Source of the DNA: Phocaeicola faecalis
GTDB lineage: Bacteria > Bacteroidota > Bacteroidia > Bacteroidales > Bacteroidaceae
DNA: 42,018 bases
Assembly: GCF_021730445.1 (NCBI RefSeq)
Contig: NZ_JADNRM010000001.1
Span: forward strand, 1 to 42,018
Reading direction: 5' to 3'
Shown here in pieces: positions 15,842 through 24,000 of this stretch (the stretch's first letter is position 1; every line of letters begins with the position of its first letter). The translations under genes were made by a program, and so were the position numbers. The notes beneath the pieces were generated by a model that worked only from the letters and a program-made list of their open reading frames with translations, ran no database searches and had not been told where the DNA came from.

Positions 15842-17836
15842 TTATTGATGAATAATCATTGCGGAGCGTGCCGGTACAATGATTTCATCACCTGAGACTT
15901 GTCCTATTCCCGACTGCTTGATTTTTCCATCTTTACAAACTATTGTGTAACGACCGGCCGGAATGGATAATTTGGCAGGTTCTTTACGGCTGTTGAACGC
16001 CACGATAATATTCTTCCACGAGTCGCCGTTGGCATTGTCTTTCAGGATAAAAGCCATCAAATTGCTGCCTTCTACAGGCAAGAACTCCATGTGTTGGCGT
16101 ACTTTGTCAGCATCGCCCATTCGGAAGGCCGGATGGTCTTTTCGCAATGCTATCAATTCTTTCATATAATCAAAAACATCACGATATATGGTCTTGTTTT
16201 TCCAGTTAATTGTGTTGATGCTATCGGGACTATTGTAAGAATTATGTATTCCTTTCTTGTCTCGCATCATTTCGTCTCCGGCAAAGATAAAGGGTACACC
16301 TTGTGAAGTGAAGACAAAAGTCTCGGCCAGTTTGTGCAGGGAGGCACGTTCTTCGTCCGTTGCTTCTGGCATTGTAGCTTTTAATCTGTCGGCCAAACAC
16401 ATGTCGTCATGGCAACTTACATAACTTATCATTTGGGTAGGTTGTAGTGCCCACGGTTCTTTACTGTAATTCACCGAATCATTTATTACTTGTGGATGCT
16501 TGATTGCTCCTACCAAACCAAACTTGATGCTCATTTCGTGTCCCGGCAGGCCAATCAGGAAAGCACCTTTCCGGTCATCATCCCAGCCACCGCGCAGAGC
16601 GTCGCGCATTTCGTCGGAGAAGGCGGCAATGCGTGGCATCTTGTATATATTGGCTTTCATGGCAAGTTCTTCCTGATTAAGTTGGGGAGCACTGGCCGCC
16701 CATCCTTCACCATAAATAAAGATGGATGGATCTATCTTGTCTACGGCAGCACGGATTTCGTTCATCGTCTCGATGTCGTGGATGCCCATCAAGTCAAAGC
16801 GGAAGCCATCAATGTGATATTCGTTTATCCAGTAGAGTATGGACTCCACCATGTATTTACGCATCATGGCACGGTCGCTGGCTGTCTCGTTTCCGCAACC
16901 GGACCCGTTTGCCAGTTCGCCGTCCTTTGTCTGGCGGTAGAAGTAGCCGGGCACCGTACGCTCAAAGTTGCTTTCTTCGGTGTTGAAAGTATGATTATAA
17001 ACCACATCGAGTACCACGCGGATACCTGCTTTGTGGAGAGCCTGTACCATCTGCTTGAATTCCTTGATTCTTACATCGGGCTTATAAGGATCGGTGGAAT
17101 AAGAGCCGTCAGGCACATTGTAGTTCTGAGGATCATAGCCCCAGTTATATTGTGCCTTGTCGAGTTTGCTTTCGTCCACAGATGCATAATCGTATGAAGG
17201 CAGAATATGCACATGTGTGACACCCAGCTCTTTCAGGTGGTCGATACCGGTTTTTTCACCCAGCGAAGTAGTGGTTCCCAATTCGGTTAATGCAAGGAAT
17301 TTTCCTTTATTATGAATACCCGAAACGGAGTCCAATGAGAAATCGCGGTGGTGCATTTCATATACTATGATGTCGGAATAGTCTTTTAAAGGCGGACGTG
17401 CATCATTCACCCAACCTTCAGGATCGGTAGAACGCAAGTCAATGACAGCGGCACGCTTTCCGTTTACTCCCACGGCTTTTGCCATAATGCCCGGTGTGTC
17501 TCCCAGCCATTTACCATTTACTTTTACATTAAAAGTATAGAACTTTCCTTTTAAATCTTCTTTGACGGAGATATTCCAAGTACCATCTTCTCCCATTTCG
17601 AGTGGCAGAGTGTGATAAGCAGAACCTTCGTTGCCCGAATCATATAATAATACGCGCACTTCTTCGGCTGTAGGTGCCCAAAGTGTGAACTTCGTTTCAA
17701 TCGGCGAGTATTCCATTTCCGCTAATTTTCCTTCGGGAATGGGATATTCATCAAAAGATGTATACTCTTTCTTTACAGACTGACAACTGATGGTGGTTGA
17801 CATTATCGATGCCCAAATAACATGTTTGACATTCAT
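15842..17836 (-). CDS. pulA: Type I pullulanase (GH13), putative lipoprotein
   Basis: 664 residues. The N-terminus MNVKHVIWASIMSTTISC resembles a short lipoprotein signal peptide (Cys18), suggesting envelope attachment. A CBM48-like beta domain (about 40-125) precedes the GH13 barrel. The pullulanase signature YNWGYDP is at 230-236. Catalytic residues are nucleophile Asp348 (DGFRFD), acid/base Glu377 (IYGEGW) and the transition-state Asp near 477 (SCHDD). The enzyme hydrolyses alpha-1,6 branches in pullulan, starch or glycogen limit dextrins. There are no adjacent SusC/SusD genes, so this is not a standard polysaccharide utilisation locus. It lies 37 bp after ruvC on the same strand. Confidence 0.93.
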   Translation of the reverse strand: MNVKHVIWASIMSTTISCQSVKKEYTSFDEYPIPEGKLAEMEYSPIETKFTLWAPTAEEVRVLLYDSGNEGSAYHTLPLEMGEDGTWNISVKEDLKGKFYTFNVKVNGKWLGDTPGIMAKAVGVNGKRAAVIDLRSTDPEGWVNDARPPLKDYSDIIVYEMHHRDFSLDSVSGIHNKGKFLALTELGTTTSLGEKTGIDHLKELGVTHVHILPSYDYASVDESKLDKAQYNWGYDPQNYNVPDGSYSTDPYKPDVRIKEFKQMVQALHKAGIRVVLDVVYNHTFNTEESNFERTVPGYFYRQTKDGELANGSGCGNETASDRAMMRKYMVESILYWINEYHIDGFRFDLMGIHDIETMNEIRAAVDKIDPSIFIYGEGWAASAPQLNQEELAMKANIYKMPRIAAFSDEMRDALRGGWDDDRKGAFLIGLPGHEMSIKFGLVGAIKHPQVINDSVNYSKEPWALQPTQMISYVSCHDDMCLADRLKATMPEATDEERASLHKLAETFVFTSQGVPFIFAGDEMMRDKKGIHNSYNSPDSINTINWKNKTIYRDVFDYMKELIALRKDHPAFRMGDADKVRQHMEFLPVEGSNLMAFILKDNANGDSWKNIIVAFNSRKEPAKLSIPAGRYTIVCKDGKIKQSGIGQVSGDEIIVPARSAMIIHQ

Positions 17837-17873
17837 AAATTTATAGATTGTTACTTACAAATTCTTTTCTTGT

Positions 17874-18443
17874 TTATTTCCTTATTTTATCAGGATTCTT
17901 GCTGATAAAATCTTTCCATCCTGAATACTCTTTGGCAAGAGTAGGTCTTCCGGCTTGCAAATAATGACAATAGGCTGCGGCGAGCCCATCGGTAGCATCC
18001 ATAAAAGGTAACATTTCGCTATCGGGAATATGGAGCATGCGTTTTAGCATATCTGCCACCTGTTCTTTACTGGCTTGTCCATTGCCGGTGATAGCCATTT
18101 TTATCTTTAATGGAGCATATTCAGTGATGGGAATGTCGCGGCTCAATGCGGCAGCCATTGCTACACCTTGTGCACGCCCTAATTTTAACATGGACTGTAC
18201 ATTTTTTCCGAAAAAGGGTGCTTCAATGGCCAGTTCATCGGGCAGGTATGCCTCAATAATGCCGATGACACGCTCAAAGATTCGACGAAGTTTAAGATAA
18301 TGGTTGTCGTATTTGCGCAAATCTATCACTCCCATGGTAATGACTTGCGGTTTGGCGCCTGTTATTTTCAGCAATCCGTAGCCCATGATGGTAGTTCCGG
18401 GGTCAATACCCAGGATGATTTTTTCTTTAACCGGCTGAATCAC
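17874..18443 (-). CDS. ruvC: Crossover junction endodeoxyribonuclease RuvC
   Basis: 189 residues. The RNase H-like fold starts with [14 protein letters not shown], whose Asp is the first catalytic acid. [23 protein letters not shown] supplies the second (Glu), and [13 protein letters not shown] the last two. RuvC dimers resolve Holliday junctions with RuvAB. Its ATG overlaps the stop of the DUF4286 gene by 4 bp (ATGA at 18443-18440), so translation is coupled. Coupling of ruvC with pullulanase and uxuA looks like simple proximity, not shared function. Confidence 0.96.
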   Translation of the reverse strand: MIQPVKEKIILGIDPGTTIMGYGLLKITGAKPQVITMGVIDLRKYDNHYLKLRRIFERVIGIIEAYLPDELAIEAPFFGKNVQSMLKLGRAQGVAMAAALSRDIPITEYAPLKIKMAITGNGQASKEQVADMLKRMLHIPDSEMLPFMDATDGLAAAYCHYLQAGRPTLAKEYSGWKDFISKNPDKIRK

Positions 18444-18745
18444 TTGATAACCTCCATTAAGGTGGGAAATCCTATTACTTTGTCTTTGAATACTTTCATC
18501 ATTTCTTCATTGAGTTTCATACCTTGCAGGGTATGCCAGTGGTGCAAAGCTGCACTGTCTTCTACTTCCCATTGCAGGGAAAAACATTCGCTGTCTTCTT
18601 CTTTATGACTGAGGATGTGAGTAAGACGTGGGGTTTGAAGCAATCCTTGCTTTTCTACTTCGGGAATATAGTATTCATTGAGCCAGATGACAAAATTGCG
18701 TGCGTCATCAATTGCTACTTGATAAGTGGTATTATATATCAGCAT
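18440..18745 (-). CDS. DUF4286 family protein
   Basis: 101 residues with the compact DUF4286 form: [21 protein letters not shown] at the start, a central [20 protein letters not shown], and an LHHWH segment followed by a helix ([12 protein letters not shown]). It resembles a small dimeric alpha/beta-barrel (ferredoxin-like) protein. No function is assigned. It directly precedes ruvC, a neighbourhood that I believe recurs in Bacteroides. It is first in the minus-strand group, about 45 nt below the promoter box at 18797-18804. Confidence 0.88.
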   Translation of the reverse strand: MLIYNTTYQVAIDDARNFVIWLNEYYIPEVEKQGLLQTPRLTHILSHKEEDSECFSLQWEVEDSAALHHWHTLQGMKLNEEMMKVFKDKVIGFPTLMEVIK

Positions 18746-18796
18746 ATTAATTTTCTATATTTACATTAATCTTTACCTCAAATAGATATGTTTTTG

Positions 18797-18829
18797 CAAA
18801 TGTAATAAAAATACCCCGACTTCTCGCAA
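18797..18829 (-). promoter_or_regulatory. Promoter for the DUF4286-ruvC-pulA-uxuA group, overlapped by a hairpin
   Basis: TACATTTG on the minus strand (18804-18797) matches TAnnTTTG. A possible -33 TTG lies at 18829-18827, 22 bp upstream, slightly too far. The -33 region falls in the loop of a hairpin formed by CCCTGGCTT and AAGTCGGGG on the minus strand, which is followed by a T-rich run and could also be a terminator for transcripts entering from the right. Between here and the tRNA-Ala promoter nothing else is evident. Confidence 0.45.
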
Positions 18830-18997
18830 GCCAGGGCATCTATTATGAACAAAAAATTAAATTAATCAGATAAGTGCCACTTGTAAATAGCCCTATCTGA
18901 TGAACTTCATAAACAGAATGGATGATTCTTTGTTCGTTTACGGAGAGAAAATAATATTATATGAAGGGAATCAGAAGAAAAAAAAGAGACTTTTATT

Positions 18998-19026
18998 TTG
19001 TATTTTGAATTTTCTATGTATCTTTG
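18998..19026 (+). promoter_or_regulatory. Promoter for tRNA-Ala
   Basis: TATCTTTG at 19019-19026 is a consensus -7 box. A TTG at 18998-19000 lies 18 bp upstream, 1-2 bp short of ideal. The predicted start is about 6 nt before the mature tRNA. Confidence 0.6.
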
Positions 19027-19038
19027 CACCACAAAACC

Positions 19039-19112
19039 GGGGCATTAGCTCATCTGGCTAGAGCGTTAGACTGGCAGTCTAAAGGTGGCGAGTTCGAGTC
19101 TCGCATGCTCCA
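19039..19112 (+). tRNA. tRNA-Ala (GGC)
   Basis: A 74-nt cloverleaf with acceptor stem GGGGCAT/ATGCTCC containing the G3-U70 pair that identifies alanine tRNAs. The anticodon stem-loop TTAGA-CTGGCAG-TCTAA gives anticodon GGC for GCC codons. T arm GCGAG-TTCGAGT-CTCGC. Discriminator A; CCA is not fully encoded. Single gene. Confidence 0.95.
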
Positions 19113-19319
19113 CAATACTCCCCCTCCCCTTGATTCATAGACTTCTTATAAGACAAGGGACTAAATCAGGAATTTGTGAAACTTTACCAAACGGCAATTA
19201 GGATGTATGTTGAGTGTGTCCTAATTTTCTTATATCCGTCAATACATATTCCACAAAATAATCCGGCATTTGTTATTCTTGGGGACTTAACATATCATAT
19301 CACCAACAAAGGGAAGAGT

Positions 19320-19523
19320 AAGCCGTTTCATAGGGTCGGCTAAGGTCTTTTAAACGGAAGATTATTACAGACTCCGGCAGCGGACTGTACAGTCCACTGT
19401 AATAGACTATACAGTCTCCAGTAACGGACTATACAGTCCATTGCTGGAGTCTGTAGTAATCTGACTAATAGACAGGCATAATCGAAAGGACGAAAACACT
19501 TAGGCCGGCTAATGAAACGACTT
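19320..19523. repeat. Nested palindromic element with three 22-bp repeats
   Basis: Three 14-bp palindromes lie at an exact 22-bp period: GGACTGTACAGTCC (19382-19395, perfect), AGACTATACAGTCT (19404-19417) and GGACTATACAGTCC (19426-19439), the last two with one mismatched pair. They are enclosed by ATTATTACAGACTCC (19361-19375) and its inverted match at 19446-19460 (14 of 15). An outer weaker inverted repeat (AAGCCGTTTCAT at 19320, ATGAAACGACTT at 19512-19523) encloses everything. Nothing here codes. It could be an operator array, a non-autonomous fold-back element or a structured RNA. The rest of 19113-19645 shows no gene. Confidence 0.7.
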
Positions 19524-19645
19524 GGGGAGTTCAAGACGTATGCAGAGGTTGAAAACCGGAGGAAACAACATCCGGTGACAGGTGTTAAATAATGAAGTTC
19601 AGCTTAAAGGGTGAAATTACGTGCTTTCCTTCCTATTTTATTAAT

Positions 19646-19741
19646 GAGGGTGTGTCGAAACTCTCATAAACTAAAAATCACCCTCGCTACAACTACCTGT
19701 GGCGAGGGTGATTTCGATAAAAAGGGAGTTTTGACACCTCT
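19646..19741. repeat. Inverted-repeat element, copy C of a GTGTCAAAAC-ended family; possible terminator
   Basis: A 13-bp perfect stem, AAATCACCCTCGC (19675-19687) with GCGAGGGTGATTT (19702-19714), lies inside outer ends GAGGGTGTGTCGAAACTC and GGGAGTTTTGACACCTC. The outer ends resemble those of the repeats at 136-277 and 33343-33482, but the inner hairpin is unrelated. It lies 16 bp past the aquaporin stop codon and may also terminate that gene. Confidence 0.55.
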
Positions 19742-19757
19742 CTATCTTATTTTTCAA

Positions 19758-20429
19758 TTATTTGCTGTTCTCAACAGTTTTCCATACGCCTGCCGCCAAA
19801 GCAGCTCCTACAAATGGAGCTACGATAAATATCCATAGCTGAGATAGTGCTTCACCCCCTTGGAAGAGTGCCGGAGCAATACTGCGGGCAGGATTGACAG
19901 AGGTTCCTGTGATGGGGATACAAACAATATGGACTAAAATAAGTGATAATCCGATAGCTAGACCGGCAAAATTACCGGCCCCCTTCTTTGCATCTGTGGT
20001 TCCTAATACAACCAACACAAATACAAAAGAAAAGATGACTTCGGCAATCAAACCACCGGCGAGACTCACTCCCGGAGCACAAGCATTAGCTCCTGTGGTT
20101 GTAGCATAATTCATGTCAATGTTGGAAGTCAGTATCCAGATAATTGTAGAGCCTATTAATGCTCCTATCACCTGAAATACCATATACATGATGCCTTCTT
20201 TAGCTTTCATACGCCCGGACAACATACACCCCAACGTAATTGCGGGATTAATATGGCAACCCGAAATTCCACCGATAGTGTAAACCATCGCCACTACCGA
20301 AAGGCCAAATGCCATCGCTACCATTAATACTTGGGCGGGAGTTCCGCAACCGCCATTAAACACTGCACTTCCACATCCCATCAGTACAAGAATCATTGTA
20401 CCAATTGTTTCTGCCATGTACTTCTTCAT
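19758..20429 (-). CDS. Aquaporin / MIP-family channel
   Basis: 223 residues with six membrane segments and the two half-helix NPA motifs of the family: CHINPAITLG (near residue 60) and GTSVNPARSIAPAL (near residue 180). The Arg after the second NPA is the selectivity-filter arginine. The length and a His one residue before the pore motif region fit a water channel of AqpZ type more than a glycerol facilitator; no glycerol kinase gene is adjacent. Inner membrane. Monocistronic, with a -7 box at 20506-20513 and the inverted-repeat element C downstream. Confidence 0.92.
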   Translation of the reverse strand: MKKYMAETIGTMILVLMGCGSAVFNGGCGTPAQVLMVAMAFGLSVVAMVYTIGGISGCHINPAITLGCMLSGRMKAKEGIMYMVFQVIGALIGSTIIWILTSNIDMNYATTTGANACAPGVSLAGGLIAEVIFSFVFVLVVLGTTDAKKGAGNFAGLAIGLSLILVHIVCIPITGTSVNPARSIAPALFQGGEALSQLWIFIVAPFVGAALAAGVWKTVENSK

Positions 20430-20505
20430 AATAAAAGATTTTAATTAGAAAATAAGGATTATGTTCTTATAAGCCTGAAAGCTACTTAATCATAAGTTAG
20501 CCCTA

Positions 20506-20513
20506 CAAAGATA
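20506..20513 (-). promoter_or_regulatory. Promoter -7 box for the aquaporin gene
   Basis: TATCTTTG on the minus strand, exact match to TAnnTTTG, giving a leader of about 70 nt. No clear -33 element. Confidence 0.5.
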
Positions 20514-20586
20514 ACTATTATTATTAAAAATTCCCATTATTTACTACTAATTTGTTACATATCCGACACATAATTTGGCAATCAGC

Positions 20587-20594
20587 TAATTTTG
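20587..20594 (+). promoter_or_regulatory. Promoter -7 box for the hexosaminidase gene
   Basis: TAATTTTG, exact match to TAnnTTTG, about 66 nt upstream of the predicted transcript's start codon at 20667. The -33 region is weak. Confidence 0.45.
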
Positions 20595-20666
20595 CTCTAT
20601 CTTAGTCCGACAATTATGTTATAGGGCATGTTGCCCAAGATAAACCTTTAAACACATTTCACTTAC

Positions 20667-23015
20667 ATGAAAAAACTTTTTACTACGGTGTGTGTAGCCG
20701 CTACTCTCGGCTTACTTACATCATGCGGTACACAGACCGCACCGGAAAGAAGTTACAATGAAGGGATAAACATCATCCCAATGCCGGCTTCTTTGCAACA
20801 ACAGGAAGGTCGCTTCCTGCTTTCTTCCAACACTTCTTTCTATGCTCCTACACCGGAGGCCAAAACTATTGCAGAGTTCTTCGCTGCCAAATTGAAAAAT
20901 TCCACAGGATTTAATCTTGCAGTGGCTGATGCTGAAAAGGATGGCGGAATCTCTCTCCTCATCGATCCTGCTATGGAGAGAAATGAGGAAGGCTACCGAC
21001 TGGATGTTACCCCAAAAGGTGTCAAAATCCAAGCTAAGACTCCAAAAGGTGTCTTTTATGGTATGCAAAGTCTTTTGCAATTGCTGCCTGCTGAGGTGGA
21101 AAGCCCTTCAGTTGTCAAGAACATCGAATGGAGTGCACCTTGTGTAAGTATCGATGATGCTCCACGTTTTGCTTATCGTGGTATGATGCTTGATCCGTGT
21201 CGTCATTTTATTCCGGTAGAAAATGTGAAAAAACAGCTTGATGTATTGTCTTTGTTCAAAATCAATACGTTCCATTGGCATCTTACTGATGACCAGGGAT
21301 GGAGAATCGAAATCAAGAAATATCCAAAGTTGACCGAAATAGGCTCTAAGCGTATTGATGGAGAGGGCACTGAATATGGCGGTTTCTACACACAAGAGGA
21401 GATAAAGGATATAGTGGCTTACGCTGCCGAACGTTTTATTACAGTTATTCCTGAGTTGGAAACTCCGGGACATGAACTGGCTGCTATCTCGGCCTATCCC
21501 GAACTTTCTTGTAAAGGTCAGCCCACCACTCCACGTATTATTTGGGGTGTGGAAGATATTGTAATGTGTCCGGGAAAAGAAGACATGTTCAAATTCCTGG
21601 AAGATGTTGTTGAGGAAATGGTTCCATTGTTCCCCGGCACTTATTTCCATATTGGCGGTGATGAATGTCCTAAAAGCAGCTGGAAGCATTGTCCGGCTTG
21701 CCAGGCACGCATCAAGGCTGAAGGCTTGAAAGCTGATAAAAATCACACGGCCGAAGAGCGTTTGCAGAGCTACGTTATCCAGCGTATGGAGAAAATGCTT
21801 GCTAAACACGGCAAAAAGATTATCGGATGGGATGAGATTTTGGAAGGTGGTTTGAGTCCTGAGGCCACTGTAATGTCATGGCGCGGAGAGTCTGGAGGTA
21901 TTGCTTCTGTTTTGCAGGATCATGATGCCATTATGACTCCGGGCGGAAACGGTATGTATCTTGATACATTCCAAGGAGATTCAAAGATTGAGCCGGTAAG
22001 TATCGGTGGTTATACCTTGTTGGAAAAGGTATACAGCTATAATCCGGTGCCCGATACATTGGTTACCTTGGGTAAGGAAAAATACATAAAAGGTGTACAA
22101 GCCAACCATTGGTCGGAATATATGTATAATACCGACATTATGGAATATCGTATGTATCCGCGTATGTTGGCAGTTTCTGAAATTGCATGGACTCCATTGG
22201 ATAAAAAGGACTACAAGGACTTTGAACGTCGTATCAACAATGCTTACGTCCGTTTGGATGGTCATGATGTCAATTACCATATTCCACAGCCCGAACAACC
22301 GAACGGTTCTTGTAACTTTGTGGCCTTTGTTGATTCCACTTCATTGACATTCAAGACTACACGTCCCGAAACAATGGTTTATACGCTGGATGGTACTGAC
22401 CCTACACCTTCGTCTACTCAATACACAGAACCGATTAAAGTGACAGAAACCACTACATTGAAGATTCGTACCGTTCTTCCTTCCGGAAAAATGAGTCCGG
22501 TTCGTAACATCACTGTAGAAAAACAGACATTGGCTCCTGCCAAAATGGTTGAAAAAACGACTCCGGGGCTGAAGATGAAGATGGCTGACGGCACATTCTT
22601 TAAAGCAAGTGAATTGGATAAGGCTACAGACTGGAAGGAAATGACTGTGAAGTCTCTTCGTGATATACGCAGTCAGGTGGAATCTACTGAAAGTATGCGT
22701 GGCGTAAAACAATACGGTGCTGTCGCGACCGGATATGTAGACATTCCCGAAGATGGTGTGTACTACTTCACCACAAACAATGACGAGGTATGGATTGACG
22801 GTAAACTTCTTATCAGCAATGAGGGTGAAGTGAAACGTTTCTCGCGCAATGACAAGTCAGTAGCATTAGCTAAAGGTTTACACGAATTGAAAGTAGTGTT
22901 CCTTGGACACATCATCGGTGGATGGCCTTCATTGTGGGATGATGCTTCCATCTCAATTCGCAAGGCGAATCAAGAGAGATTCACTCCTATCAAACCAGAA
23001 CAATTATTCTATTAA
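20667..23015 (+). CDS. GH20 beta-N-acetylhexosaminidase lipoprotein with CHB_HEX_C and PA14 domains
   Basis: 782 residues. The signal peptide MKKLFTTVCVAATLGLLTSC has its lipobox Cys at 20. A GH20b-type N-terminal domain (about 30-155) precedes the GH20 barrel (about 160-510), with HLTDDQGWR and the catalytic Asp332-Glu333 pair in HIGGDECPKSSW. In GH20 the Asp orients the substrate acetamido group and the Glu is the acid/base. A chitobiase C-terminal-like module (about 550-620, MVYTLDGTDPTPSS) and a PA14-like module (about 630-775, GYVDIPEDGVYYFTTNNDEVWIDG) may bind glycan. It releases terminal GlcNAc or GalNAc from host or dietary glycans. No SusCD partner is adjacent. Confidence 0.94.
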   Translation: MKKLFTTVCVAATLGLLTSCGTQTAPERSYNEGINIIPMPASLQQQEGRFLLSSNTSFYAPTPEAKTIAEFFAAKLKNSTGFNLAVADAEKDGGISLLIDPAMERNEEGYRLDVTPKGVKIQAKTPKGVFYGMQSLLQLLPAEVESPSVVKNIEWSAPCVSIDDAPRFAYRGMMLDPCRHFIPVENVKKQLDVLSLFKINTFHWHLTDDQGWRIEIKKYPKLTEIGSKRIDGEGTEYGGFYTQEEIKDIVAYAAERFITVIPELETPGHELAAISAYPELSCKGQPTTPRIIWGVEDIVMCPGKEDMFKFLEDVVEEMVPLFPGTYFHIGGDECPKSSWKHCPACQARIKAEGLKADKNHTAEERLQSYVIQRMEKMLAKHGKKIIGWDEILEGGLSPEATVMSWRGESGGIASVLQDHDAIMTPGGNGMYLDTFQGDSKIEPVSIGGYTLLEKVYSYNPVPDTLVTLGKEKYIKGVQANHWSEYMYNTDIMEYRMYPRMLAVSEIAWTPLDKKDYKDFERRINNAYVRLDGHDVNYHIPQPEQPNGSCNFVAFVDSTSLTFKTTRPETMVYTLDGTDPTPSSTQYTEPIKVTETTTLKIRTVLPSGKMSPVRNITVEKQTLAPAKMVEKTTPGLKMKMADGTFFKASELDKATDWKEMTVKSLRDIRSQVESTESMRGVKQYGAVATGYVDIPEDGVYYFTTNNDEVWIDGKLLISNEGEVKRFSRNDKSVALAKGLHELKVVFLGHIIGGWPSLWDDASISIRKANQERFTPIKPEQLFY

Positions 23016-23029
23016 TATAGATAGCACAG

Positions 23030-23096
23030 TTTAGGCACGGATACCCACGGATTCTCTTTATTCTTTTCAATGAGATTCGTGTATTCCGTGCCTAAA
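23030..23096. terminator. Long REP-like hairpin between convergent genes, likely bidirectional terminator
   Basis: TTTAGGCACGGA at 23030-23041 pairs with TCCGTGCCTAAA at 23085-23096. The stem continues imperfectly (ACGGATTCTC with GAGATTCGT) for about 25 bp in total around a T-rich loop. It lies between the plus-strand GH20 gene and a minus-strand small gene. Similar TTTAGGCACGGAT palindromes are, from memory, scattered in Bacteroides genomes. Confidence 0.65.
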
Positions 23097-23104
23097 ATAT
23101 ATTC

Positions 23105-23314
23105 TCAATTCTTTGGAATCGGCTTAGACCACACTTCCTCTTTAGTCAATTTATCTATAACTGAAATAATTCCTCCCGGGAAGTCCTTCACATAGCCTTT
23201 TCTTTCTGCCAACATATCTTCCGCCATCCGAATGGCTTTCTCTTTGTTTTTCAAATTAAAGCCTTTATAGGCTGAGTCTTGTTCGTCTCTGAAATAAATA
23301 TCGTATGTCTCCAT
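23105..23314 (-). CDS. Small conserved hypothetical protein
   Basis: 69 residues, no signal peptide or membrane segment. METYDIYFRDEQDSAYKGFNL, a helix (KNKEKAIRMAEDMLAERK) and a beta segment (GGIISVIDKLTKEEVWSKPIP) suggest a compact beta-alpha-beta fold. A consensus -7 box (23343-23350) sits about 30 bp upstream, and a hairpin lies past the stop, so it looks like a complete monocistronic gene. Function unknown. Confidence 0.7.
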   Translation of the reverse strand: METYDIYFRDEQDSAYKGFNLKNKEKAIRMAEDMLAERKGYVKDFPGGIISVIDKLTKEEVWSKPIPKN

Positions 23315-23342
23315 TATTTGTTCATAGTTTTAAATTGGGGTG

Positions 23343-23350
23343 CAAAGATA
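23343..23350 (-). promoter_or_regulatory. Promoter -7 box for the 69-residue protein gene
   Basis: TATCTTTG on the minus strand, about 22 nt leader predicted. No clear -33 element. Confidence 0.5.
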
Positions 23351-23455
23351 TAATTTCTAATGGATATAGAGCTGAATAAAATTATATTTTAGTTCCCCAT
23401 AAACAAAAAAAGAATATCCGCTGTTCTATCCATTGTATTTGACAACTATCGTATT

Positions 23456-23941
23456 ATGATAAAAATAAGATATTATATCCTGATAATCATTTGTTTGGCA
23501 TCGCAAATAGGTGTTGCTGCGACACCTTCCGCCTTTTATTCAGCGTTAAAAAAGATATATCCTTTGGCTACTGATGTCGAGTGGTCACAACAGGGGAACT
23601 ACCATACGGCTGAGTTTGTACAAAATGGGTTCGACACAAAAGTGTGGATGAATACCAATGCTCAATGGGTAATGACTAACACCGATTTGCAAACTGCCGA
23701 TCAACTGCCCCCCGGTGCTTACAATGCTTTTACATTCAGTTCCTTTTCACAGTGGACGGTACAGAATGTCTTTTTTATCGAGTTTCCCAAACGCCCCGCT
23801 GTCTATGTCATACAGGTAAATATGGATAACTCTGATGCTACTTATCAGCTATTCCTAACGCCCGACGGACGAGTGTTGCAAACAAAGGACGCAAGCTATA
23901 ACAATACTGCTATCACCCCTTCTGTTTTCGATTTTATATAG
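23456..23941 (+). CDS. Secreted PepSY-like (BLIP-like) domain protein
   Basis: 161 residues with a Sec signal peptide (IRYYILIIICLASQIGVAA). The mature part has the pattern of PepSY-like, BLIP-fold proteins of Bacteroidetes: an AFYSALKKIYPLATDVEWSQQGNYHTAEF repeat and a second half ending in YQLFLTPDGRVLQTKD. These are periplasmic or exported proteins with no proven function. It lies 59 bp upstream of the NDH-2 gene. The 30-bp palindrome in that gap could end this transcript or control the next gene. Confidence 0.82.
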   Translation: MIKIRYYILIIICLASQIGVAATPSAFYSALKKIYPLATDVEWSQQGNYHTAEFVQNGFDTKVWMNTNAQWVMTNTDLQTADQLPPGAYNAFTFSSFSQWTVQNVFFIEFPKRPAVYVIQVNMDNSDATYQLFLTPDGRVLQTKDASYNNTAITPSVFDFI

Positions 23942-23969
23942 AGAAAGACGAAACATTGCACTTCGGTTG

Positions 23970-23999
23970 TTTGTTATTCTTTATATAAAGAATAACAAA
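23970..23999 (+). promoter_or_regulatory. 30-bp perfect palindrome abutting the NDH-2 start codon
   Basis: Arms TTTGTTATTCTTT and AAAGAATAACAAA flank ATAT; all 30 positions are symmetric. Only one base (24000) separates it from the ATG at 24001. As DNA it is a strong dimer operator candidate. As RNA it would form a 13-bp hairpin covering the translation start region. It has no G/C-rich stem, so it is a poor terminator. Confidence 0.65.
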
Positions 24000-24000
24000 T

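Noticed and set aside
18900..19065. Short plus-strand frame before tRNA-Ala
   Set aside because: It continues into the tRNA gene and across its promoter; not a credible protein.
19382..19439. CRISPR array
   Set aside because: The three 22-bp units have no spacers of CRISPR size between them and no cas genes are near; the repeats are contiguous palindromes.
19340..19534. 64-codon minus-strand frame
   Set aside because: It is a by-product of the 22-bp palindromic repeats, reading the same peptide pattern repeatedly.
23970..23999. Rex operator upstream of NDH-2
   Set aside because: The TTGTTA...TAACAA half sites are too far apart compared with the usual 18-bp Rex site; kept only as an unassigned palindrome.
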